Positions 1 to 10,242 of a DNA stretch of 64,000 bases are shown here, in pieces. The DNA comes from Omphalotus guepiniiformis (Eukaryota > Basidiomycota > Agaricomycetes > Agaricales > Omphalotaceae). The DNA lies in the NCBI GenBank assembly GCA_028554645.1, contig JAQOOI010000022.1, positions 434,001 to 498,000 of the forward strand, given 5' to 3'. Made by a program: the position numbers and the translations under genes. Under the pieces are notes generated by a model that saw only the letters and a program-made list of their open reading frames with translations, was not told the DNA's origin and did not search any database. How positions within the stretch are numbered: position 1 is the stretch's first letter; the number at the start of each line of letters is the position of its first letter.

Positions 1-171
1 TTCGAAATTCTGTTGCTCGATGATGGTGACTGCCAGGGTAATACTCCGAGTGTAATACTCCGAGTCGCATAGATCATCTTGAGAGACGTGACCACAGATG
101 AATGAATTGATAGTGCGGACTCATGAGTGATGAGTATGCATTACTAACACGAAGAGTTATATCTACATACT

Positions 172-1475
172 TCACATGCAAAAAAAGGTGTTCGAATCAG
201 GAGCCCGAAGAAAGGGAAATACAAGGGCGGGGTCTTCGTCCAGATCCAAACTCTCCGTTAGCTGAGGCCAAGAACGCCTTGCCTATAGCATCACGTTCTG
301 TTGGGCGTTCCATGCAATCCAAGGGCCAGCAAACTCGTTGTAGTCTCTCGACTATGGTGATTCATTGAAAGAGGTCCGAAAAGAGATAAATGGTGTGTAC
401 ATACCTCGACACGATCTGCCAAGGCATCTGCCCACGAAGTAATAACGGAACTGTCATACTTTGAATCAAGCAACCCAAGATAATCCCGTCATCTGACAAT
501 CAACACAGGCCGTCACAGAACGAACGCCGAAAGGTTCTATGAATTACCCCGGACCTAGTCGGAAGATATATACAAGTCAGTTTAACACAGCATTCTCGTA
601 TGTTTAACGCCGACTTACTGAATGCAGATTAGTCTTCTTTCCGAAGCAATCATCTCAGACCCAACAATCCAGAAGAAGTATCTGTTCATGAACTCACCTA
701 TGAACTTCAACGTTAACTGACATTCAAAACCTGGAAGCTTGGTATCCACGAGACGCCTGGTGTAGTTTGCGATTGCAGCAACTGTACTACAAGGGTCCGA
801 ACATTTTTCTAGAGAGTTTCGTATGATTCGAAAAGCAGGACTCACAAATGCATGCATTATGCCCGTATATGCGCTTTGCCACCGCAGAGCACGACATGAG
901 TGGGTCATCTAGGAAGACAGGAACATGTAAGCTTGGATCCAGCCTTCACGCATTACATCAAGAAACGCGACCCTGTCCTACCTTTGCAGTCTACGAAATG
1001 ATGTGCAGCACACGATCCAGCCTGGAAGAAGACCGCCTAGCACAGTTGAATACATGCAATTTGTACTCTTGTTTGCGTCTTACGTCGTCCGCCCACGGTT
1101 TAGACAACCCTTATATTTCTAGGTCAAGTTTTCGAGATGAGATGCGGATCGCAGTAGGGGCAACACCAAGCGAAGCGCGATACTACGAGCCCCAAGTTGA
1201 TTCAACAAATGTTTCAGACTTTGGCTCCAGGAACTATAGTACATGCGGAATAATCAGAAAGACGCGTTTTCAGAAGCATTTCAGATGGGACTTACTTTCA
1301 CTGCAACATATCTATCCACATACAACACAGCGCAACAGTCAATTTCAATGTCGCGTCGTACCCAACTGCCTGATGTCCGTTGCTTCCCCAGGCGTTTGTT
1401 CAATTGATTAGAGAGATGCGTACAAAATAGCAAGGGTCAACACAGCAGCGTAGAACTTTGTGGTCGACATGGGAT
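172..1475 (-). other. possible decayed or highly spliced gene, unidentified
   Basis: On the minus strand several short open segments lie next to plausible splice signals, but I cannot join them into one convincing protein. Readable segments include VDRYVAVKFLEP near 1310-1330, an overlapping alternative frame rich in Leu (LKHLLNQLGARSIALRLVLP, about 1150-1215), CSDPCSTVAAIANYTRRLVD near 740-810, and DYLGLLDSKYDSSVITSWAD near 430-490. The last could continue to a stop at 172-174. Some of the implied introns would be only about 33 bp, shorter than the others in this window. I recognise no family. This is either a rapidly evolving intron-rich gene or a decayed one. A plus-strand open frame of 187 codons across 848-1411 looks like chance. 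Confidence 0.2.
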
Positions 1476-2155
1476 GCGGCCAGTGCTTGCACCTTCATAT
1501 AGCTGCTGATCTGAACAGATGTACGTGGTACATAAGCAGTTGGAGCGGCGTTGTTCGTTACACTTGCGCCGGGCGCATGTAGTGACTATGTTGGGCAGTG
1601 CTCTGAACCCGTTGAGAAGGCGAAAATTGTTGAAGTCATATATTGCGAGCAGGAGGCTCAAGCAGGCAGCGCGAAGCTTAAAATGCACCGGGGGGTCGCG
1701 ACGATGTCCAGAGAAAATAGGCACGATAAGTCGCGCCGACTTGAGGGCCGGTCAGTGGTGGTCACGTCACCTTCCTTGTGCTGTAGGTTCGACTCTTCTG
1801 TTGTAAAATCGTATACACGGCAATAAATGTCTTCCTAAAACCTTCTCAACAATCACCAATGTGCGGAAAAATTGTGGTGAATCGTAGAGCACTTGGAGGG
1901 GATATGTATATCATCATCATGTGTCCAAGCTAAGCCAATACATTGGTTTGAATTAATCAAAACCTCTAGAGTCAGACCCCGGACCCGAGACGACTGAAAC
2001 GTGGAACGAGGACCTTATCGCTACGGTTCGTGGGCTGTCTAGCTACATATACTAGCCGTGCACTGGATCTGACTGTGGACATTCAGATATTCGACGTCCA
2101 ACAAAACAGAAGAAACTGGTAGCGAAGCACAGCGCTCGAACGCCAATAGGACGAT

Positions 2156-3902
2156 ATGGTGCTCATTCCTACAGACGACCCTCAGCTAGATGCCGAGGAT
2201 GATGTGGAACTCAATGGAAACGAAGAAGAGACGATAGCTGACACTGCTGAGACAGGTAAGACTTATCTCTGATTGAACGTTTTCACCATCTCTGAATTCG
2301 TGCAGCAGAGGTCAAGAAAAAGAAGAAGAAGAAACCTAAGAAGAAAAAGCCCACACAATCCGACCCGCCTAGAGTAGGACTATCAAAATTCTTCCCAAGT
2401 AGCAACTATCCCGAGGGTGAAATTCAGCCTTATGTCGAAGAGTACGTCGCGATCGATTACACACGAGCAAGAGCTGATCCTCCTTTTTTTTTTTTCCCTC
2501 AGCAACTTGTGGCGAACGACCAGCGAGGAGAAACGACATCTCGAGCGGTTGAATAATGAAGATCCAGAGACAACGTACCAGAACATCCGGAAGGCTGCAG
2601 AGGTGCATCGAATAGTCCGGCAACATGCGCGGACACATATCAAGCCTGGTGTGGCTCTGAAGGACATCGCAGAGAACATCGAAGATGGGGTTCGTGCACT
2701 TGTAGAGGAGAATGGGTTTGAGGCAGGGATCGCGTTCCCGACGGGTTTGAATCTAAATCATTGCGCTGCTCATTACTCTCCAAAATCTAATGATACCTTA
2801 GGTGTGTCTTTTTGAACACTTCATAGCTCACTTCATTTATCCTTGTTCCCTCTAGTGGTATCTGCAGGAGATGTGCTGAAGGTCGATTTCGGTGTTCATG
2901 TCAAAGGCAGAATAGTGGATTCAGCGTTTACTCTGAATTTTGAGCCGACGTATGACACTCTACTGGAGGCGGTGAAAGCTGCGACCAATGCTGGCATTCA
3001 GGTCCGTCGTGGTCTGCCCGATATCCCCCCTTTTGTACTTGTACTAAAGCTGTACTAGGAAGCTGGTATTGATGCCCGATTAGGGGAGATTGCTGGCGTC
3101 ATTCAAGAGACCATGGAGTCATACGAAGTCGAAGTTGACGGCAAGGTTCTTCCAGGTCTGATTCTATACGGGTGCTCAGACTGGAATCCGTATGTAACTC
3201 ATAATCCATCACTAGTTAAATCCATCAGGAATCTCAGTGGACATGACATATTGCCCTATCGAATCCATGGTAATAAGGCTATCTTGCTCGTTAAAAACGA
3301 TGATCAGACAAAGATGGAAGAAGGAGAAACTTTTGCTATTGAGACTTTCGGCTCTACTGGGCTGGGGAGGACTGTTGAAGGGGTAGGCACTGAATTTGGT
3401 TTCTTGTCACTGCTTCAGCTGACCGTTTTTTTGGCCTATCAGAGTGAATGCTCACATTTCGCAAGGAAGCCTGATGCTCCTAACGCTCCCTTACGGTTCG
3501 TTCTTTCGTCGTATGTATCTTCAAATTCGATCCGAGATTTCGTTTTGCAGGCTTGAATCGGCAAAGTCCTTACTGAAGACCATCAACAACCATTTCGGTA
3601 CACTGACTTTCTGTCAGCGTTATCTTGATCGGCTCGGAGAAAGTCGATACATCCTTGGAGTAGGTATGGCAGTCCTTGTGTAAAACTGAGTCTAATCTTC
3701 TCTCGATAGTTGAATCACCTGGTATCCCAAGGCATCGTCCAAAACTATCCGCCACTGTACGAGCAGAAAGGCACGATGACCGCACAATTTGTCAGTCATT
3801 TCTTGGCGTTGCGCACTCATTGTCTTAACCTATTTGCAGGAACACACGATCTTATTACGACCGACGGCGAAAGAAGTCGTCAGTAGAGGCGATGATTATT
3901 GA
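2156..3902 (+). CDS. MAP2: methionine aminopeptidase 2 (MetAP2)
   Basis: Cytosolic metalloprotease that removes the initiator methionine from nascent proteins. The start at 2156 gives an acidic N-terminus, followed by a polylysine block ([12 protein letters not shown]) typical of MetAP2 rather than MetAP1. The catalytic fold reads through several exons. Visible metal and active-site residues are the His of CAAHYSP, the Asp pair of [17 protein letters not shown], the His of [12 protein letters not shown], the Glu of AIETFGSTG, and the C-terminal [20 protein letters not shown]. The gene has at least seven introns. The first is 2256-2305 (or 2308), and the second contains a pyrimidine run before its acceptor and yields VEDNLW. 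All joins keep frame and the family C-terminus is intact. It stands alone, with an F-box gene about 300 bp downstream on the same strand. Identity is near certain; individual splice sites are inferred. Confidence 0.95.
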
Positions 3903-4196
3903 GCACTTTGTCCATGGAAAGTTGTGAGGGCATAGGAGAAGTTTGTAGAAATGGCTTAGCATGTGCTGTTTGAGATCCTGACGCTGTGTGACGACGGTCT
4001 GTCGTCCAACTAATCGATACTATCTTGTGACGCGATTTATATAGTGTGGGCTGCTAAAGGGCTATTATTGGGGGAGGTAACAGTTGACCGCGGTCCGCGA
4101 GATGTAACAGTCACCTACCTGTGACAGGTCGCGTTTTTACCAGCCGTGACAATTTCTTTGGAATTCCTTTCATCGTACCTCCTACATCCCGTAAAC

Positions 4197-6867
4197 ATGT
4201 CCCACACCATCGATCAATACTTTCATTCTCAAGAGCAAGCTCCTCGGTCTAAACAAATAAAGATCACACCTGGAGACGGTTTCGCTGCTCATGTCAATAT
4301 CTCCAATAGTACTTGTTCAAAGAAAACTGTGTCGGCACGCGTCTTTCCAATGAAAGAGTCCAAGGCTAAAGCGAAACTTTTTATGCTTCCCTCCCTACCT
4401 TTAGATATTCTTCTTGAGGTGAGGTTTACTAATGTGAAGCAAGCATGAAACCTCACCTGTCAAGTGGCAAGAGATGTCCAAAAACCTATACCGAGATGAT
4501 TTGAATCGTCATTACTATTGACATCCTCCATCTCGTGTGCACAAACAAAGATCTTCGATGTGTCTGTAAGTCTGTACTCCGTTTCTTATGTGGTAAATGC
4601 TCTAAATGTGCCTCAGTGATGTGGAAGAATGCTACTACTCTCTGGATATCCGCGTTCTTCAATGTGCCCAATCTTCCGAAATGTCCAGAAGATATGCCAT
4701 ACCCTTCTTACGCCTTCCTTGCTTTCGAACCAGTTTGTCACGTAAGAATCTCACAATATACATTGTGGCATCTCATTCTGAGCTCTTGTAGAACTGCTTG
4801 GCAAATAACATTCGTAACATTAGCTGGTATCTTTGTATAAGGCTCTGCCCGAGATGCGCAAAGTCATGGTGAGGAAATAAATCTACCGCTTTTGAAGTTG
4901 AGCCAAGCTGCTGTTGCTGATAGTGACACGTATAGTCTACAGTCAGAGGATTGGTGCGACCCTGAGGATGATAAGGATAAGGTTTCATGTCCTGCATACC
5001 ATTCGACAAATATCCTGGACGTCAGTCTTCCTCACTTAACAGACAGCACGACTGTAGCTCAAAACCATTTCTAGGTAAAGGCAGATTTTGCGACGTTGTG
5101 CAAAGGCAAGACTTCCTGGAGCAATGGAGCGAGTTAGAGGGCAAAGACAAAGACGAATTTATTTGTCTTAGACAAGAAGAGCTGAAAGTGAGAAAGAAGG
5201 TGTGATTCCCTTCGTATTGAACGGAAGTAGATGTCTTATGCCTTTTGTCGACTAGCATGCAGAGCTTTGTCAGGACTGGGCGAAGACTTTGGCTGACAAT
5301 CGGGCTAAAGAGCTGTCAGATATCAGAACGAAAAGAAGTCAAGAGTAAATCTCCTAAAAGTTTGCTTCACGTTTCACTGCTGATATATGATGGGTAGTAT
5401 CGAGGCGAAACTAATCGAGATGGGATACGCAGAAGAGTTGAAGTATCTCTCTGACATCCTTGATCGACGCGATAAGTTCCCAGCGTATGAATACTTCCAT
5501 AACCATCCTGTGGTTAGGCGGTCTAAACCGTTGACGGATAGAAGTGCGTTGTCCCTGTGCGTCCATGTGACCGTTGAGCTGACAATCAACTTTTGCAGAT
5601 TGGAATTCAGTCAAAGACGCGATGGTGGATTATATGCACATTGTTAGGGCCGATCGTCTGAAAGAAGAACGCGCCACCTTGATTTCCATGCGAAGGGGGC
5701 TCGCCATGTCTGCATATCTGAACTATCGAACGAAAAATTATGCTCCCGAAGAGTTCCTTCCTGGAGTTATCGATATCTGGTTCTGGCAGCCAGCCGTAAC
5801 ACTCATCGAATCTCCTTCCAAGCAATCTGTTACAGAGGAATCATTCAACGATGTATTCAGAGGTCTCCCGGCCTTCATCAAAAGCTGGCAGGACGAGAAG
5901 CTCTCTCAACTCTGCTTAGCTGCGCGTGCTGCTATGTGGCGCCCTGTCCCCGAAGATCTCGAATTGGCAATATGTGTTTTTTCTTGCTCTCAGGAAGAAT
6001 ACCACCGCTGTTACAAGGACTACGACGAAACGATGCATCCATGTATGTGGTATCCTGAGATCCTCCACCATCCGTGCAACTCGCTATGCCATCCCCTGAC
6101 CTTCCTACCGGATGAAGAACAGCTCGGAATGGATTTATACAAATTTCTATATGCGAACAATGAATGTGGGGGTTTCCGGAGGAGAGGTTGGTCGACGCGT
6201 TGGCTGCATTTCGATGAACAGGCTTCGAATACAGTGAGGAACATCCTGAAGGCGTGTGGTATGCCGACAGAGACGACCAAAGTGCGAGAATTAGACGCAG
6301 CGGATCCGAGGCTTGTCTGCTTGAAGTGTAGCTTTGGTGCGAAGTGTGACGGGGAGCGACGGCACAGGGTTATGACATGGCGGAAAGCGGTACGTTTGTC
6401 ATTTAAGCATTCCAAGGCTGATCGTCTGACATTCCCGTGACATGAAGGTGCAACATAATATCATTTTGGAATGAAAGAGACGAGATTTCAACGCATATCA
6501 GATTCGGATGTCGCCCTGGCTAAATCCGAAGAGAAGTTTGAGGACGCTCGGCGCGCTCTCTCAAAAACAGATACCCGTCTTCTGGAAAAGCCGTTCAGGT
6601 GCACGCTGTGTAGAGACAGGTCAACCGACCCAGGTCGTATGACGCTGACTGAAAAGAAAACCCACCATGCTCGTCTGTAAGAGATTGTTTTTTTTTCCAT
6701 GAGCTAGAAATGCGACTAATGACGATTCATGCAGCCACAGCGGGTCGAAGGAATTAGAAGAAGATGTGGATTACTATCGTGCAAACGACAGGCCCCCTCG
6801 TCAGCCTTATATCGTGACCATCGTCCCTCAGGCAGTGAACGAGAACGAGAACGAGAATGATGAATAG
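4197..6867 (+). CDS. F-box domain protein (Agaricomycete type)
   Basis: Probable substrate adaptor of an SCF ubiquitin ligase. The start at 4197 opens a short basic leader, followed by the F-box core LPLDILLE joined to ILHLVCTNKDLRCV, then the family hallmark WKNATTLWISAFFNVPNLP with CPEDMPYPSYA. Next comes a Cys-rich stretch (ANNIRNISWYLCIRLCPRC). A long helical middle follows (for example EEFICLRQEELK-like and IEAKLIEMGYAEELKYL), then a late segment with CTLCRDRSTDP ending in PPRQPYIVTIVPQA. I count about nine introns. Nearly all fit GT-AG and keep frame. The exception is the first, whose 3' end must be ...TTGAC before ATCCTCC to restore the F-box, because no AG lies between an in-frame stop and that point. 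The gene is therefore either spliced non-canonically or damaged by one acceptor mutation. Its ubiquitin-ligase partner and substrates cannot be told from sequence. Confidence 0.72.
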
Positions 6868-6971
6868 CTTAGAGGATCTTAGATATTAGCGCCGAAAAAC
6901 TGGCGCGTAGTACTGAAATGGGACATGTAGTAAACAACCATATACAATTTTCCTCGCTCTCTAACACGACC

Positions 6972-8200
6972 ATGGCTGAAGTACTGCCGACGCCAGACCT
7001 AATGCAGACCTCAACGGTACCTCCCGAGATAACTCCTGCACCAGATACACCAGTACCTGTCTCCTCATCAACACCTGCAATACCACCAGCAGCCCCAGCA
7101 GAGCCGGAATCCATTTCTGAAACTCTATATATCCAGAATCTCAACGAGAAGATCAAAATACCTGGTCATTATCTATCTGTTCTTTGATCTTACGACGAAT
7201 TCGCGATGTTGATTATTCCAATATATATCTAGTGCTGAAAGCCTCATTACGCGGTTTATTCAAATCATACGGAGAAGTCCTCGATGTCGTCGCGCACAGT
7301 AATTTGCGTATGCGAGGGCAAGCATTTGTGTCTTTTGCTGATGCTGAGATTGCGAAGAAGGCGATGAAGGAGGTTAAAGGGTTCCCGCTCTACTCGAAAC
7401 CCATGGTATGTCAAATACTCACTCGCTTTCGCGCAGTTGAGGGATTGGGTTAGTTAACTGGTGGTTTTAATTGACATTGCAGCAAATATCGTTTGCGAAG
7501 ACGAGATCAGATGCGGTAGTGAAGAAATTGGATAACGAGCATTTCGATGAACATAAAGCACAGAGGGATGAACATAAAAGTGTGTGGTGCGATGTATCTT
7601 GGGCTAGATGGATATTGCTGACTGACCTGTGTTATTTTTCCAATAGAAAAGACTCGGTACTCAAATCCCTTGAAACAAAAGTTCAGAGCCAAGCGATTGG
7701 CTTCGGATAGTACGTCGCATAAATTCCTATCTACTTCGTTATCGTTAATCTTTTTATCTTGTTTTTCTAGTGGACGGAGCAACCGCTGCACCAGCGCCAA
7801 AACGACCGAATGTACAAATGCCGGACGAGTATCTCCCTCCAAACAAAATTCTCTTCTTGCAGAATTTACCAGAGTCTGTAACGAAAGACCAGCTCGTTAC
7901 TCTATTCTCTCAGTACGTATCGTGTCTTCACTGCTGTGTATTGTGTAGTGGTGTTCACTGATCAATTTCGCTACTGACAGGTATCCGAATCTCCACGAAG
8001 TTCGCCTCATTCCGACGAAGAAAGATATTGCGTTCGTGGAGTATCTGGACGAGGCCAGTTCGGGAGTTGCCAAGGATGCACTACACAATTACAAGTTGGA
8101 TGGGGAGAACAAGATCAAGGTGAGTTCCCCAGGATTGTTTGATCTTTTGCCCCGCTAACGTCTTCTTTGCTTCTCATAGATCACGTTTGCGAGGAAGTAG
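6972..8200 (+). CDS. MSL1: U1A/U2B''-family spliceosomal RNA-binding protein
   Basis: Two-RRM protein of the U1A/U2B'' (SNF) family, which binds stem-loops of U1 or U2 snRNA in the nucleus. The start at 6972 is chosen because its context is better than the upstream in-frame ATG at 6918. A Pro/Thr-rich leader precedes RRM1, with RNP2 TLYIQNLNEKIK and RNP1 MRGQAFVSFADAEIAKKAMK. The hallmark continuation QISFAKTRSDAV follows. A linker rich in Ala and Pro leads to RRM2, with RNP2 ILFLQNLPESVT and a divergent RNP1 in KDIAFVEYLDE, ending in ITFARK immediately before the stop, as in this family. Six or so GT-AG introns split it. Whether it acts in U1, U2 or both cannot be decided from sequence; one SNF-type protein often serves in fungi. 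Confidence 0.9.
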
Positions 8201-8456
8201 TATGTCATTTACCTTTGCCCCCGTTGTTGTATCTGTAATACTTATATCCTTGTCACGAAGACATTTGTTGGATAACCACTCCTCGACAACACGACCGTTG
8301 CATGTTGTTCTAGCTATGTACTCTGAGCCTACACTTGGGCAACAACAGATACGCGAATTTAAGAGGATACTTTTGCATGCATCATAAACATATATGACAT
8401 CGAGGAGCATGATACGGCACATAGACCAATGGTGGAGATTACAGGGGGTAAAGTAT

Positions 8457-9310
8457 TTACTCCTCTTCCTCATCATCACCGCCCTCCTCCTTCTTGGCAG
8501 CAGCAGCGGCACGCTTTCTCTTGACACGTCCAGAACGACCTCCACCATATGGCGAAGTGAGAGCAAAGTCAATGTGTTTTTGGGAGTCGAGACGAACGAC
8601 GAATGACGGGACGTTGACAATTTGCTTACCAACACTAGAAGAAATTCATCAGACGGGTGAACATATAGTGAAAGTAAGAGAAGGTAGTCGGTACCGAATG
8701 TGTCTTTGTCTGATGAGCACACGAGCGTGGTGAATAGACTTAGCGAGACCGCTCTTGAAGACCTGAGTCTGCAATCGCCTCTCCAAGAAATCCTCAACCT
8801 TCAAAGCCAACACGTAATCGAGACGCATACGAGACTCGTCGAGCACACCAATTCGCACAAGACGACGAATCAAAGCGTTACCCTCGAAGAGACGCTTGGG
8901 GTCTTTAGGGTCGAGTTTGAGCAGCTCACGAGCAGCACGACGGATCTTGGACAAGATCAAACCGATACGCCAGATTTCACGCTTGTTGCGGAGACCATAC
9001 TCGCCGGCAAGCTAAAAACAAAAGGACACTCGATAAGTATGATGAACTGAATATAAATTGAAGCGATTGACCTTGAGCTCGGCATCAAGACGAGCAGATT
9101 CGAAAGGTCGACGAGGGACCTTGTAACTGTATACAAGTTATAGTGGGGCAAGGCCTTTTTTATCAGACACGATTGCAACCCTCCACAATACAAAGTGGAT
9201 CTTGAAGATACTGAAAAAAAAGCTCACGTTTTGCTGTGATTCCGTGGGGCCCTAAACGACTCATGTCAACACAAAACATTTGAGCAAAACCAAAAAGATT
9301 ACCTGGGCAT
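8457..9310 (-). CDS. RPS9: 40S ribosomal protein S9 (uS4)
   Basis: Small-subunit protein of the cytosolic ribosome, at the 5' domain of 18S rRNA. The conserved body is split over exons: [18 protein letters not shown] (about 9072-9126), [14 protein letters not shown] through the S4 domain ([33 protein letters not shown]), then [20 protein letters not shown] and an acidic, Ala-rich tail. The N-terminus MPSKT can only be built from two micro-exons: 8 nt (9303-9310, ATGCCCAG) and 6 nt (9228-9233, CAAAAC). Each is bounded by GT and AG, and together they restore the family start MPSKTYK. About 190 residues, family length. It is divergent from RPL21, with 267 bp between the start codons, so the two probably share a promoter. 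Confidence 0.95.
9228..9233 (-). other. RPS9 second coding micro-exon (6 nt)
   Basis: CAAAAC, flanked by an acceptor ending in CACAG and a GTGAG donor. It completes Ser, encodes Lys and starts Thr, giving MPSKTYK. Six nucleotides is very short for an exon and would be missed by most gene finders. A retained or alternative exon could be an explanation if transcripts disagree. Confidence 0.65.
9303..9310 (-). other. RPS9 first coding micro-exon (8 nt)
   Basis: ATGCCCAG on the minus strand, followed directly by the GTAAT donor. It supplies Met-Pro and the first two bases of the Ser codon. The following intron ends in CACAG before the 6-nt second coding exon at 9228-9233. The reading frame is preserved only if both pieces are used. 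Confidence 0.75.
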
Positions 9311-9577
9311 TTTTGTTCTTGAGGGAAGTCGAAACGGAGAACGGACGAAGGGGCTAAACCCACAAATAAAGCGCGGGGGTGCACTTGGTGGGACAAACAA
9401 GCAAGAACAAATAGAATAAGGTTTTGATGTAACTGTGTAGTACCATCCCAAGCCACTCGGAGTTTCCCGATCCTAGATTTTCTAGCTACTCAATCTCGAC
9501 GACGACCTCGCCAGTGAGCAGAACATCTGCAAAGTCCTACTTTTATTCTTCTACTTACTGTTTAATCAGCCCTCAAG
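9311..9577. promoter_or_regulatory. bidirectional promoter between RPS9 and RPL21
   Basis: These 267 bp separate the start codons of two divergent cytosolic ribosomal protein genes, one for each subunit. A shared control region would keep their transcription matched. No TATA box is obvious. A pyrimidine-rich run (CTACTTTTATTCTTCTACTTACTG) just before the RPL21 start could be its transcription start zone. The role is inferred from layout alone. Confidence 0.55.
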
Positions 9578-10242
9578 ATGCCCCACTCATTCGGTTATCG
9601 TGCGCGTACGCGCCACATGTTCAAGCGGGGCTTCAAGGGTATGTAACTGGTTGTATCCTTACGAAGGAGATTTCCACAAACTCATAACTGGAATACAGAC
9701 CATGGCCCCGTCAAGCTGTCCACGTACCTCATCAACTACCGTGTAGGAGATATCGTCGATATCAAGGCTAATGCCGCCCAACAAAAGGGTATGCCCCACA
9801 AGTACTACCACGGGTGCGTCCCTCTCTAGTCGGTATAATCAACCTCATCTTTGATATCTAATGCTTGCTTCAGACGAACTGGTATTGTGTACAACGTCAC
9901 TCCTACCGCTGTTGGTGTTATTGTATACAAGGTGGTCGGAAACCGTTACATTGAGAAGCGTGTCAACTTGCGTGTTGAGCACATCAGGCACTCTGCATGC
10001 CGACAAGAGTTTTTGGATCGAGTGAAGGCTAACCACGAGGCGCATGTTACCTCCAAGGCTTCTGGCGGTGAGTAATCTGCACAATAAACACTGAGATTAT
10101 GTGGACTGATTGATTTCCGGGTTTTGCAGAGCGTGTCAACCTAAAACGGATCCCAGCTCTTCCCCGAACCTCTCGCACCGTCTCCACAAAAGAGAATGCG
10201 CCTCAGACGATTGTACCTGTGCCGTATGAGACTACGATTTAA
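9578..10242 (+). CDS. RPL21: 60S ribosomal protein L21 (eL21)
   Basis: Cytosolic large-subunit ribosomal protein. Four exons: [19 protein letters not shown], then [20 protein letters not shown] with GMPHKYYHG, then [20 protein letters not shown] with [18 protein letters not shown] and the [13 protein letters not shown] stretch, and finally [18 protein letters not shown] to the stop at 10240-10242. All three introns are 50-70 bp with GT-AG ends and keep frame. About 160 residues, the family length, and every segment aligns by eye with eukaryotic L21. The N-terminal ATG at 9578 is the family start. It is head-to-head with RPS9. Confidence 0.96.

Noticed and set aside
848..1411. Plus-strand open frame of 187 codons
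   Set aside because: No domain, odd composition, and it overlaps minus-strand exon-like pieces; probably chance.
1783..1803. Sequence GGTTCGACTC resembling a tRNA T arm
   Set aside because: The flanking bases do not pair into a T stem and no A box or acceptor stem fits.
6020..6415. Minus-strand open frame of 131 codons
   Set aside because: Lies opposite a conserved exon of the F-box gene.
8174..8797. Minus-strand open frame of 207 codons
   Set aside because: Part of it is RPS9 sequence in the wrong frame and the rest is intergenic; no domain.
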